Shown here: positions 46,023 to 57,604 of the stretch, in pieces
How positions within the stretch are numbered: position 1 is the stretch's first letter
How the letters are laid out: every line of letters starts with the position of its first letter
Assembly: GCF_963678635.1 (NCBI RefSeq)
Contig: NC_087063.1
Location: forward strand, 6,234,386 to 6,298,385
Direction: 5' to 3'
DNA length: 64,000 nt
From: Symsagittifera roscoffensis
Taxonomy: Eukaryota; Xenacoelomorpha; Acoela; Convolutidae
Program-made: the position numbers and the translations under genes
Notes under the pieces: generated by a model
Seen by the model: only the letters and a program-made list of their open reading frames with translations
What the model was told of the DNA's origin: nothing
The model's database searches: none

Positions 46023-49000
46023 TTATGCTCTTGAGTCTCCTCCGATAGCGGCCAAAACTCCTTTTTTTATCTGCCATTTGAGCGATCGGCCGGTCGAGGA
46101 GTTCGATGATGTTGAATTCGCACTAGTGCTGGATGAAGGTCCGCTGGATCCGACCTTTGCGCCTCCTCCCGGGGATGTCGAAGCTCCTCCAGTACTTCCC
46201 ATGTTGTTATGGGTATCCACTTCCAAAGTAACATTAACTGGAACCGATGGCTCGCCCGCGCCAGACCCTGTACCTAAAATATTTCTTTTATCAACGCCTA
46301 TCATTTTTGTTTATCAGCGAAAGAACAAAACCAATGCGCCCAATTTATTATTAATTTTTTTAAATAAAAAAAATCAAGGCGCCTAAAATATTACCTAAAA
46401 ATCTGCTTGATCATTGCCCCCTAATCACTTTTTTTTCACGCTAATCACTAATCACGCTGAATTTGGGCTAAATGGTCAAGGTGAAAGAGATAACAGCTAT
46501 CACATTTCTCTGGTTAGACCACCAAAAACAACCAAACAAGTGTTCAGCACTTAATTTGAATGAACTCTCGAAAACAACTTTTTGAAGCTAGTGAAAAAAA
46601 TATTTCCAGCAAATAGGTCAAAATTTAACCTGTATTTTGGGCGTCAGATTTCTGTTTTCTGGACTTGGATCCCCCTTTTGGGATGACGGCGGTACCAAGG
46701 GGGGAGTGTGCACTAGATGGCATCTCGACTGTTGCAACTGTAGTTGTCATTTGGTTATTCTGCTGCGAATCGCCGCCGATTCCTGAAATTAAGTCATAAT
46801 CTCATCAAAACTGTTTCAATCAACCAATTGAATTACTCGGTGTTGTGAGCGTGAATTAGTTCTTTAAGGTAATTATTAACTGGACAATTTTCGAACACAA
46901 ATGTTGTCGCTTAGGCCAAACGCACTTAAGATCTCGAGTATTTCTTTATTTACCACCACAACCCCTCTCCAGAAAAAACGACCCTAAATTGAAAAAATAT
47001 ATAAAACATTTTTTCTTTTAAAGTTAATTTTACAATTGTGGTGGAATATTGTGCTTTTTGAGCAGCAACAGACAGTATTTGTAATTAAATGTGAATATTT
47101 TACCTCCTCGAGGGGTGTTTGATGGTCCTTGCTGTGAGTTGTTGTTCAGCCTGTGTTTGCTGCCACCGCCGTCTCCTCTTCTCTCCCCCGAGTGGAGGGG
47201 ACTAGAGGGTGCTGATGCGGTGGCGGTCGGGCTGTTGTCGTTGTAAGGGGGAGGATTGTGCGGGATAGAAGTTAGATCTAAACGACAATCAATGCTAATA
47301 GAAATACACTTCAATCGTTTAGTCCATTTTAAAATTTTCAATTCAGCGCTTCTATGCCACTTAGCTACTGGGTTTACAAACAACATTTAGCGTTCTTGCG
47401 AGTAAATTTGCAAATTTTAAATTGCTTCAAAATTTCTACTTTTTTTAGAAAAAGAAAATCATATGAAAACTTAAGCTAGTATGGATTGGTGGAAAAGAAA
47501 ATTGATTAATTAGAAAATATAGCCAACAAACGATTGGAAAACTGTGATTGAGCTCAAGTAAACAAAAAAAACGATTATTTTTTGAAATTTTTGTCTCAAA
47601 AATATGACCTTAAACGCTTAAAAATCTTTGAACATCAAGAAGCTTTTATAACTGTCAAATATGAGTAATCCACAAACATAGCCAACAGATAGTTGGAAAG
47701 GAGCAATGAACGCAAGTAAACAGAAAAAAAAATTTAGTTGAAAAAATCTCAACTTTCGAGTTTCAAACAAAAAAAATGGATGAACTTTAAGCTCTTCGAA
47801 TTCTAGAACAATTTATAATTGGCAAAAATTAAATTCCACTTTCGATACTGGAAATCGTTAGTTTTTTCGCGCCATTTCCAAAACAAAAAGATCACCAAGA
47901 CCTATATAAAGGTCTTCACTACCTTCACGACTCGACACGACACGACCTAAATAATGGGGAAATATTCAAGTCTTAGATTACATTTAAAAAACTTATCACA
48001 GAATATAAGAAAACAACGTTGATCAATGTTGAATTACTTAGTTGAATCACAGAAAATGCGTAACCCGTTGAGGTACAATCTTATCTATAATTAATGCCAT
48101 ACTGTTGGCAATATCAGCGTCGTTGAGCAATTTAATCTCCCACAAAAGTGTTTATACGGTTAAACAGATTCTTAAAAGCCCTCCTATTTTAACTCTATGA
48201 ATGCATTAACATTCGCATTATGACATCAAAATGGTCACAGCGGTTACAGGTCAAATAATTTGTAATTTGTAGACCGAAGAAACAGGCAACAACAACTTGG
48301 CGTTTAACTATAAAAACATTTAGTCATCGAGCAAGGCGACTCACCAGTGATGAATCGGCTGGGAGCCGCAGTGTTGGGTGCGAATATCTGGACCGAGACC
48401 ACTTGGGGAACAATGTCCAGGAGACTGATGGCGTCCGGTTCACTGTTCGCGTCCAGACAAGTCCAGTCGTAGTCGGCGTCGAAGCCCAGTGCCTTGAGGA
48501 CATTGGACTTGCAGTGGGGACAAGCTGGCTTCCGGCTCAACCAGGCATCCACGCAAGATTTGTGGTAAATATGACTACACAAAACGGACAACTGTATCAC
48601 TCATTTTGGTTGAAAACCTTTCGAGCCAAAGACTCATCAAAAAATTAGAAAACAACTTCGTCATTTTGCTGAATAACAATCGAAGCCATACTAAGAACCC
48701 AAAATCGTACTTGACAATTTTCAGAACACTAATAAGTGCTTTTGAAAACAAATAACAGAATCTTTATTTTGCGCATAAAATTTTTTTCTTTGATTTGACT
48801 CAAAAACTCAATAAGTAATTTTCTGAGGAAATAAAAGGCCATCTGGAGATGTTTAAAAAGTGAAGTGGTTGGTTTTCGAATAGTAAGACCCTTAAAGATC
48901 TTTCTTACATAAGAATTGCTCAATTTTGTTCAGAGAACCGCTTTTGTGTCTCTGATTGAAACAATCAAACTTTGAGGTTTGTTAATTCAAAATTCGGGTT

Positions 49001-52000
49001 TTTTATTGCTTCTACAGAGCTTCGAAAAAAGAATTGGTTGACTAACAAAGATAGAAGTTTATTTTTTGAAATCAAATTTATTCAACTCGTCAAAACCCCA
49101 GATTCACCCTTGTTTTAAATACGAAAACTTATTCCACTCAGTCAACATCGAAGACTTAAAGATCTTAAGCTACACATCAATATAAGTAAATTTAAGTTAA
49201 TTCAAATTAACTACATGCTATGGGCTATGGCGAACTTTCTGTGTATGCAAACTACTGAAGTGTGTTTCAGTAGTGATGTGTTTCTCACCTGCAGGGCAAT
49301 TCTCTGACCATGTCCCACAGTTTGTAAGCCTCAAGACAGATGGCACATCTGCCAAATGAACTGTCCAGTTCCTAAACAAAACACTACAATCAGACAGACA
49401 CCTGACCAGCACATCTGTTTTTTCGAGGAGAGTGTTTGTCCATAACTCGAAAACACGATCATAACCATACATTTTCTATACATTGCAGCCTTTGCTAATT
49501 CAAGTAAAATAAAGAGCGTTACTGGTCATAATTCTTATACAGTTTTTTCCGTTTAAGGTCGAAATGATTGGAATTGTTTGCGTTATTTATGCGTCAGAAT
49601 CAGTTTACTTCTGAAGTACTTACAGGATCCCCGTCGCGAAGAATCCTCGTGGGCATCATCCGGAACGCCTTCTTGGTCGCTTTCCTCACTTGGCCCTACA
49701 AAGACAAAATGATCAATTGAACATTAAATCAGTGCACATATCGAAGTAGGATACTTTGACCGGTTCTGCATTTAGGAGCGCGAAGATAATTCGTTCCAAA
49801 ACAATTCAGCCAATTATAAATTCAAATGATTCTGTTAAAAACTTAACCATATTTCAATTTTCTACCATTAACAATCAAAGCCAGCTGAGGCATCATTTTT
49901 AGACTATGAACAAATTCATTGTCTTCAGTAGCGTGCCGAGAAGGGGGCAAACGCCAATCCCCCCCTCAATTCTGGTTGCCAAATTTCCCCCTTTGGTATA
50001 ATTGTACAGACTGGCTAACCTCAAAATTTTTCCATGGTCACCTTCGGCGCCAATATAACTAAATTTGAGTGAGGAGCGCGCGCTGAAAAAAAAATCGGAA
50101 CTTTTTGGTCAATTTTTTAAAAGTGCCCAAAACGTCATTTTTAACCTATTCATTTAAAAATTCGCCTGCGGTACAAAAATTTTTCACATAAACCGGTCCT
50201 AAACGTTTTTTCGGAGAGCTCGAAAAATCAAATTGGTCGACCTAAAAAAAGTCGACAGAAATTTCAAAATTTTTTCCGAAAAACCGCCCTATCCACCCTA
50301 GATTGTCTTCTATATTGATATATCAAAAAGTATCAGAATAAAACAACAATTTTTCACACAGAGGCGAAGCTGCGCTTTGCAAACACTAGAGAAAACACGA
50401 CAAAAAGAAACTCTATAAGTACAGTGAGAAAAAGTAGAAATAAGCCACGAATTAGTAAAACTTCGGCTACGTCTGGGATTCGATCTACGACCTAGAGATT
50501 AAAAGTATCTCGAACAAAGCACTAAGCCACAGACGCGTAATAAACACAAGCCACAAATAGAGCAGAGAACAGACGCTATGAAATTTCCAATGCTACAGAT
50601 CGTGATTATAGCAAAAGTGCCACCAAATAAGTGAGCACTTTTAATGAACGCTTTCATTTGCGAATTAGGCTAGGGGAAAAAAGAAGGTTTGTACAAGTAA
50701 ACTAATGCTCGCAAGCTGGCTAGTTTAGAAAGAAAAAGAAGCACTTAACCAGTGTTTCAAATGTTGGAAACACTGAAAATTTCGAAGACAAAATTATCTT
50801 TCAGCAATTAAACCGATTTTTAAATCAGATATGGAGTTAGGGGAGAGAATTGGGGGTTGGGTTAGACACTTCTAACCTCAAGAATCCCCACCTCCACTTC
50901 TTACCCCCTGACCAACCAAAGGGTCCCCGCTTTGGTAATATTTTACATCCATTTTCAGCCGACCGAACCAAAATTTTTCGAAGGCGCCCAACATAAAAAT
51001 TCAAGAGGACAACTTTTGGCCTATTTTTCAAATATTTTCCAGAGGCGCAGATTCTTTTGCTAAATCATTTTTGCCAGTCTACAAAAAAAGGTCGAAAAGT
51101 TTTTTTGCAAAATCGAAAAAATACTAGATGCGCTTTTGACCTCCATGTTAAATTTAACTTCAAAAGATAGTAAAAATATGGTCCTCAAAAGCTTGGTTTT
51201 AAATCCAGAGTTTTTTACGTTTGAAAAACTGGTTACAATGCATATATTAATATAGATATACTTCCGAAGTCTTAACTTGCTTTCATACCGTGCCTTTAAT
51301 TTACAGTAGTCCAAGATCCCATATAAGTCTACAAAGCAGTAGATTCAGTTAAGAGAAGCCACAACCCCCCCTGGCCTCATTTTCCAATGAGCAATTTGCC
51401 TCAACAGTTCACATCAAGCAGTTTGAATTTCCTCCAAATAAGAATATTTAAAGCTCTCTTAGAGGGCAGAATGATACTTGGAGAATGAATAACATTTCTC
51501 GCTGATTAAAAATATCGTTGAAAATCCCTTTTTTGATTAAAAGCATGTAGGAACGGATATACAGACGCTTTAATCTAAATAAACAAACAGACAGACTCGA
51601 GGAGCAACGGACAAAATTTCATTTTATAAGATGAATTATTCTGATAATTACTTTCGTTTCTTTGAAAAAAACGTCTGAACGGATTTATTTACTTCTTATC
51701 AGCACTTTTAAGGTATATTAGAAAGATAACAGAGAAAATAGAGAGAAAATAAAAGGCTATCTTCTCTGAAATATAAAAATATTTTTTTTCTGGAAATTAT
51801 GCTGACAGTTTAATCTTGCTAATGATTTCAAAAGACAGAGAAAATAATGAACTATCTTCTCTGAAATACATAAAGGAAAGTTTGTTCTGTGAATTATCCT
51901 GACAGCTTAATCTTGCTAATGCTTTCAAATAATTGAAAATTTTTGTCAGAAAAACAGATAAGTCAATTTAAAAATAACTGCGCGACGTATTGGATGAAAA

Positions 52001-55000
52001 ATTACAATCGGTGAGCATAAAGATAGCTTCCTCCTCGTTTGTTTCAGACAAAACACAATTTAAAAAAAAAACTGCCTTTTAAATAAGTGGTTTTACTTGG
52101 TTATGTAAAAAGATCGAACGGGTTTGAAATTTTTGGAGCCAAAATTTACAACAATTGGACAACTTGAAAAAACAAAGGATATATTTTCCAAGTAATTCAA
52201 TTTGAGACGATAAGCAAAAATTAAGGAAGTTACTGAAAACAAATTTTTCCATCAACATATTTACAATTGAAGAGAATAGAGTGAAAGCATACTAAATGAC
52301 TAAAACGAGTCTACCCGACAGTTACTTAAAATAAATAAAAAGGTAACGTAAGTTTATCAAAATATATATTACGCTTACCTACCAGTTTATATTTTAAATA
52401 AAAAAACCTTTCCAGTGAATTTATTGCCATTGTCACAGTTGACATCAAGTTGATGCCACAGATTATTGAAGCCAGAAAAATTAACAAAACAGAAGACCAA
52501 ATCGCATTAAGTTTGGGATCTACTTAACAATCGCCCTTTCTTTGGTATCTACTAAAAAATTGTCACCCCTTTAAATAATTGCAGTAAATTAGCACTATAG
52601 CATTGTATTTAAAATTCGAGTTTTGCTGCAATCTGAATGGCTGAAAATTCCTCAACTTAATTTAATTACCAATTTCCCCCCTTTCTTGAATGAGGGGGGG
52701 GGGGGGGGGTGGGCGAGGCAATCATTAAGTAGATCCTTAATTTGATATAAATTATTGATAGTTTTTATTTTTAGATATAATTGACGGGGGGTTGGGAAAT
52801 TAGACGATAAGCAAATTAGACGGAGTCACTTAAAAGGAAATTAGACGTTTTCGCAAAACTGAAATTGTGAGAAAATAGACGAAAGTGAGAGAAATTAAAT
52901 TTGTTTGCAGACAATTTGCGTGAGAAAAATAAAATTATTTGCGAGCAAGAATTAAATTTCGGTGGCCAAAAATTTTACATGTCAATTATGCATAATTTAT
53001 TCAATTCAAAACTCCTCTAATATTCGGATTTGACATTTTATGTTCATTTATATTAATTGTTTTGATAGGTATTGTCATTTATGTTCTTTTTGTATTTGTG
53101 AAACTTGGCTCTATAGAAAAAATTTTGTTGACCCTTTCCGTTTCATAGCAGTCTAATTTGGTTTTTGAAGCATCCGTCTAATTTGCTTATCGTCTAATTT
53201 CCTAGGCCCCATAACTGACGCATTTTTGAGAAAACGCCGCAGTAATTTCATAACTTTGATCCCAGTTTGAGCCTGATCCTAATATCAAAGATTATTATCA
53301 GCAATTTTTTGCTTGTAAGCAAGTTGCATACGTTTTTTGGGTCAAAACGGATCTCTCATATATACACTAAAATTGAAGTTGCTCTATTTATGATACAACA
53401 AAGGTAAATTTGTTATGCTGTAAATAAATGCTCAAATTCCGTAGATTTTGCTGAAAATGAGTAACACAGACATCATTTAATAATACAAGTTTATCTTCAG
53501 TCGAAAAAATTCAGAGACGCTTGATAAAATAGGCATATCTTGTATATAAATGCAAAACGGAAAAGAACTCAGAACAGATCCTTGGGGAAATCCATGAGAC
53601 CATTTCCCAATTAGATTTTATATTGCTAGCCATAACACATTAATTACTATCAGGAAGACCAATTATTGCTGGAAGACGAATTATTGACAACACCCATAAA
53701 ACGAAAAGTGTATCGGGAAGTGCACAATCAGTTTTTATCGAATGCTTGCTTCAATCTATAAAAAAACGCATCGAATGACTTTGTTCTTACTGAATCTAAT
53801 ATTTTCTGTTATTACCGCTAAAACTTCGATGGTTGCAAATTCTTGTCATAAGATAGTAAGAAAAGTAGTCCAAATTTACCAAAATAATTATCTGCGCTCA
53901 AATGAATTATTGTTCCGACTATCGAAGAAAGTGAAGAATATTTATGCATGGTGTGGTTTTTTATTCAGTCAATTTTCCACTTGTTGACTAAGCGTTTTTG
54001 ACGGAATTTTTTTATACCATCTGAGAGATATTGTTACCCTAAGCTCAAATATAAAACGATATTTCAACTGTGATTTTTCGTCAAGTTACAGGCGTTTTAA
54101 AGTTGCTAATTTGGCCAATTTGGGATGATTTAAGTGCGGTATATTGCCTACTTATAACACGTTTATGCGTTCCAAATTGAATTGAGGCTAGCAATGTAAT
54201 CCTATTATCACACTACGAGACGCTAAATACACCCTTAGTATTTCACATAGCGTGTCGGGGGATAAAGTGAAGAAACAATGGAAGGAATTTTTTTTTCTCA
54301 ATTATTCAACCAAAAACTTTCCAACTGGCCCTCGGTGCAGTCGGAATATTCAGTGCTTTGCAGTGCAGTCTTGTTACCTACATTACCTATTCAAAAATTT
54401 TCTGCAATACTTTATATACCAGTCTACAATCAAAAGCATGTGACTGCAACCTAAATAACAAGACTGCTCGTATCAAAACGAAGCCCTAAACGTTCCGGCT
54501 ACCTGTTATGGTCTATGGAGCAGTAATAACATGAAAACATAAAATATAATTAAAAAAAAATGAAAACACTTTATTTAAAAATTGAAATATTTTTTGAAAA
54601 TGATCCCCCCACACGCCATATAAAGTACAAAGTGATAGTTTTCGCTCCTAGAAACAAATCAATTATGGCAAATAAGCTTCCTTCAACCAATTTGGAACGC
54701 TTTCTAAGACGGATTAAATCTCTGCTGACGCGTTAATAGCGCGAAGTAAATCGCGCGTTAATTGTTTCCAATTGGCCAAAATGGCAATCTTTAAACCCCT
54801 ATAACTTTAAGAAAAACAATCACAGGGGAAATATCTTTTCAAATTTAAGCTCAGGACAACAATATCTTTTGACTGATAAAAAAAAATCTGTAAAAATGGC
54901 TAGTTAAAAAGTCGAAATTTGTCTGAAGAAAAAAAAATCCACCCCGAGCACAAATATTCCGTTACTATCGTTACAAAAGTCGGAACAATATCTTTGTAAA

Positions 55001-57543
55001 AAACTACTTTGTTTGCAGCTCTGTTACAATTTAACGAATAAATCAGATCACATCGTCCAATTTATGTATAATTAAGCCCCAATTTACCATTCACAGGGGA
55101 GATATCAAAAGGCAAAAGAGCGAAATGTGTACAAATATATATAATAGCTAGGCTCCTAGAAAAATCATGAATGAAAGATGGCGGTTTAAAAGAAAAAATC
55201 AAAAACGCAAGACAACAAACGGAAATCGTATTTTGGAAGATTTTAAGCCGCTCATTGTTTCCCCAGGGACCCATCGACCTATTAGGAACCCACTTATGAA
55301 ACTTGAACTGTTAAATGATATACTCACAATGACTCTGTCTTGATGGTGATGATATCTGAACCGCTGCACATAGTAGAAAATGAGCCATATCATGGAAATA
55401 ATAGTGAGCACTATGAATGCGACAAACACCAGCAGCAGGCTGGAGGAGGGCACTCTTAACTCTGTCCCGTGCATGCCCCCGTCGAACATCTCCAAATGGA
55501 AATCGGACTTATTATAGACGAAGGCGCGCAGCTCTCGGCCAATCGCTTTCGTGCAAATCACGAACGGAATGTCCGCTAAAACAGTTGAAAGAGTTATCTA
55601 ATTGGTTACAGGTTGATAGATGAATAGGCACATATTTTTTGATACTCTGGCACTCAATACCACCTCCCTCAAAAACTCAGAGATATAAATCTGATTTTTG
55701 TCCTACTAATTAATAGCAAACGCGAAATTCAGACCCAATATATTATAAATTCAGTTTTGTTGATTTGTACTTTAAAAACCTATTGTAATACAAACATCTC
55801 TATAGCGCAAAGAAAATCCAACTCATCTTCAAAGCGCAGTAACGAACTTAGGGTGGGAGGGACGGAGGGGAGGGGAGGGTTTGGGGCCGAGGATTTTTTT
55901 CGGGTTTTGACCCCCTGACCACCAAAAACGTCCCCATTTCTTAAGCAAATCATTTTAAGACATCCACTTCTGCAGACCAGTTTAAAACAAAAAAAGACTC
56001 AATATAATTAAAAAGCATGGTGATATTTTTTCAATGGTTCTCATTTGGAGTTCGATTACTCACATTTGGGTCTGGTGGAAGCCTCTCTGATGAAGGAGTG
56101 GTCCAGAGAAGTCGTCTTGTATGTCTGGAACTTACCACTGTGCGGTGGGTGGTCATACTCTAAAACACACTTCAAATCTACTACTTGGAAAAACATGGAA
56201 AACTGACATTCAGAGTTGGAGCCGGGCCTGAATTTAAGGCCGGGCCCGGCCAGTTCCGGTTGCTTCAGGCCCGGTTGCAAAACAAAAATTTCAAACCCGG
56301 GCCCGGTTCCAACTCTGGTGGTAGTAACATCATCTTCCTCATCATCGTTGAGTTTTATACCATCTTATGGTATTCGAAGGTGAATTTATCGTCCATTTTT
56401 GCCTCTTGTCCCGTTTCTATTCATGCATTAAATATGATTTTCATCCAAAAATATTTCATTAATTAATGAGCCCAATTTTTCCATTATCCAGTTTCAATTA
56501 AAAAAATCCAACACCTCAATTTTTGAAGTACAAGACACTTTTTTGACATTCCCGACCAAAAAGAACACGACCCAATTAGTATTTATTTAGAGTTCAATGA
56601 CAAACTTGAAATTGCAGAATGAAAAAAATAGCAACGATTATGATACGAAACTTTTCCGCTAAGTAATCAGCTGTTCTAGTAGATCTTCATAAAAAATTAT
56701 CAAAAAATCAGCTAGTTTGCCGATAACAACTTTAAACAGGCTCGGCAACTTAACAAATAGTGCTCATTATCCTGCTGAGCTTGAAAAAAAACAGATTAGC
56801 TTGAAAAATATATACATACGTAGTTTTTTTAAAAAAACGAACTATTTTTTGAAGTATCAAATAAACAATGCCATCTTTCAGAAACAAAGCCTTAAAATAT
56901 GATTCAGTAAAACTATCAGGGCAGGGAGGTTTTTAAGGAGACTCCGTCAAATTGTACCACCGGGGGACTCTTGACAGGGGAAGGGAACGAGGACCGAACC
57001 CCGAGAAATCCCCTCGTGAGCATTGCCACTCACTCCAATGCATCACCAAATCACCACTCACACAATTATTTCGATCACAAATTATTTACCTTTGAGGTCC
57101 AGCGGGTCCGTAGTTGAAGCAGTTTCTACAACAATCAAGCCCCTAGCAGTCGCCTTGTGCGCAACTTTTGCCTTGTCAAACATATCACAGCCTCCGCGGT
57201 CCACAATCGCAACGAATTTTCCTTTGCCGAACTCATTAATACACCCTTCATATTCTGTGGATTTACACCCAGTTGTGAAACTCGCTTTATACTTTTTCGG
57301 AATACACAGTTCGCCACTGGCAGATTTAACAGAGCTATCTTGTCCGAACTTTCCGACTGCCTCGAGTCTAACTACTGAAATGTTCACGTCAAATCTGGAG
57401 TCAACGTCCAGGGTCAAATTGAAGTCAACTAAGTTGAAATGGTTCAGCTCTATGTCGAAAGCATCCAATGCTCTGATCGGTAAGAAGATACAGATGGCGA
57501 AAAAAATTGAGGAATATATTGCACTGTTAAAGTAAGTCGCCAT
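46023..57543 (-). CDS. PA-TM-RING E3 ubiquitin ligase (Goliath/RNF13/GRAIL type), 9 exons, 586 aa
   Basis: Exons (minus): 57,090-57,543; 56,064-56,159; 55,328-55,575; 49,624-49,695; 49,289-49,371; 48,345-48,574; 47,104-47,277; 46,630-46,782; 46,023-46,273 (stop included). All introns are GT-AG and all phases agree. The product is a type I endosomal/secretory membrane protein that ubiquitinates targets. Visible: a signal peptide (1-24); a protease-associated (PA) domain (about 75-205, with '[10 protein letters not shown]' at 110-119 and 'IPFVI' at 186-190); one membrane helix (about 229-251) followed by 'YYVQRFRY'. The juxtamembrane '[10 protein letters not shown]' is next. A complete RING-H2 has ligands C299, C302, C317, H319, H322, C325, C336 and C339. 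The RING is split between exons 5 and 6. Beyond it the ~245-residue tail is Ser/Gly/Pro/Asn-rich with no known domain. I cannot assign the vertebrate orthologue. Confidence 0.93.
47400..48300. repeat. Intron 6 of the PA-TM-RING gene with a ~160-bp duplication
   Basis: The phrase 'atagccaacaaacgattgga' (47,520) recurs in changed form at 47,680, each followed by 'caagtaaacagaaaaaaa'. This is a diverged tandem pair. The part 47,740-47,890 resembles 35,690-35,870. No exon is visible here. Confidence 0.5.
49940..50060. other. C-rich patch in intron 3 of the PA-TM-RING gene
   Basis: Short C runs ('ccccccctc', 'ttccccctt') separate it from the AT-rich surroundings. A similar patch is at 50,870-50,935 and, inverted and G-rich, at 55,850-55,890. 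No frame or motif is recognised; it may be part of a dispersed repeat. Confidence 0.35.
50358..50720 (-). mobile_element. SINE family M, copy 2 (in intron 3 of the PA-TM-RING gene)
   Basis: It is colinear with 59,818-60,130 throughout: tail 'gaggcgaagctgcgctttgc' (50,364), 'cacgacaaaa', 'ctctataag', 'taagccacgaattagt', tRNA-like core, 'agccacaaata', 'ctatgaaatttccaatgcta', 'gtgattatagcaaaag'. On the minus strand the core has an A-box-like TGGCTTAGTGC and a B-box-like AGATCGAATCCC. The anticodon region is degraded. Confidence 0.75.
51730..51935. repeat. ~95-bp tandem duplication in intron 3
   Basis: 'ctatcttctctgaaat' recurs at 51,757 and 51,852, and 'cttaatcttgctaatg' type text follows each. 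There are two units. Confidence 0.75.
52694..52709. repeat. G16 homopolymer
   Basis: Sixteen consecutive G followed by TGGG. The exact length is likely uncertain in sequencing. Confidence 0.85.
52786..53210. mobile_element. MITE family T, copy 2 (425 bp), in intron 3 of the PA-TM-RING gene
   Basis: The left end begins with a G run then 'ttgggaaattagacgataag', and the right end is 'cgtctaatttcctaggcccc'. Repeated AATTAGACG motifs lie in both ends. The interior is collinear with copy 1 in the same orientation ('tatgcataatttatt' type text, 'attttgt' before the right end). There is no coding frame. Confidence 0.85.
53995..54945. repeat. Large palindromic element, family P (arms about 440 bp, centre near 54,470)
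   Basis: The left arm reads 'gatattgttaccctaagctc', 'gtgatttttcgtcaagtta', 'gctaatttggccaatttggg', 'cgttccaaattgaattgagg', 'tgcagtcttgtt'. The right arm is its diverged reverse complement, with 'aacaagactgctcgtatc' (54,459), 'ccaatttggaacg', 'ccaattggccaaaatggcaa' and 'gctcaggacaacaatatc' (54,850). There is no transposase frame. It is the most complete copy of the family that is scattered as single arms in the first half of the window. Confidence 0.82.
56211..56317. repeat. Short GC-rich foldback element in intron 1 of the PA-TM-RING gene
   Basis: The ends CAGAGTTGGAGCCGGGCC and GGGCCCGGTTCCAACTCTG are inverted, and the inside repeats 'ccgggcccgg' and 'caggcccgg'. At 107 bp it is by far the most GC-rich spot in the region. 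It ends about 50 bases upstream of the exon 2 acceptor. Confidence 0.75.
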
Positions 57544-57560
57544 ATTGTAACTGAAAATAA
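57544..57560 (-). promoter_or_regulatory. 3' splice site 7 bases before the PA-TM-RING start codon
   Basis: Minus strand: TTATTTTCAG (AG at 57,552-57,551), seven bases (TTACAAT), then ATG at 57,543. It is the same arrangement as at NGDN. It also supports this ATG over an ATG 60 bases upstream in the same frame, because the signal peptide then starts at residue 1. Confidence 0.7.
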
Positions 57561-57604
57561 ATAAGACAAATGAATCTACTGATGATGCACAGAAAACGTT
57601 CAAT

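Noticed and set aside
45937-46386. 149-codon plus-strand frame
   Set aside because: It is antisense to the last exon of the PA-TM-RING gene. The minus-strand reading has a phase-correct acceptor, a stop codon and AATAAA.
57023-57535. 170-codon plus-strand frame
   Set aside because: It is antisense to exon 1 of the PA-TM-RING gene. The minus strand has a signal peptide, PA motif and splice sites; the plus strand has nothing comparable.
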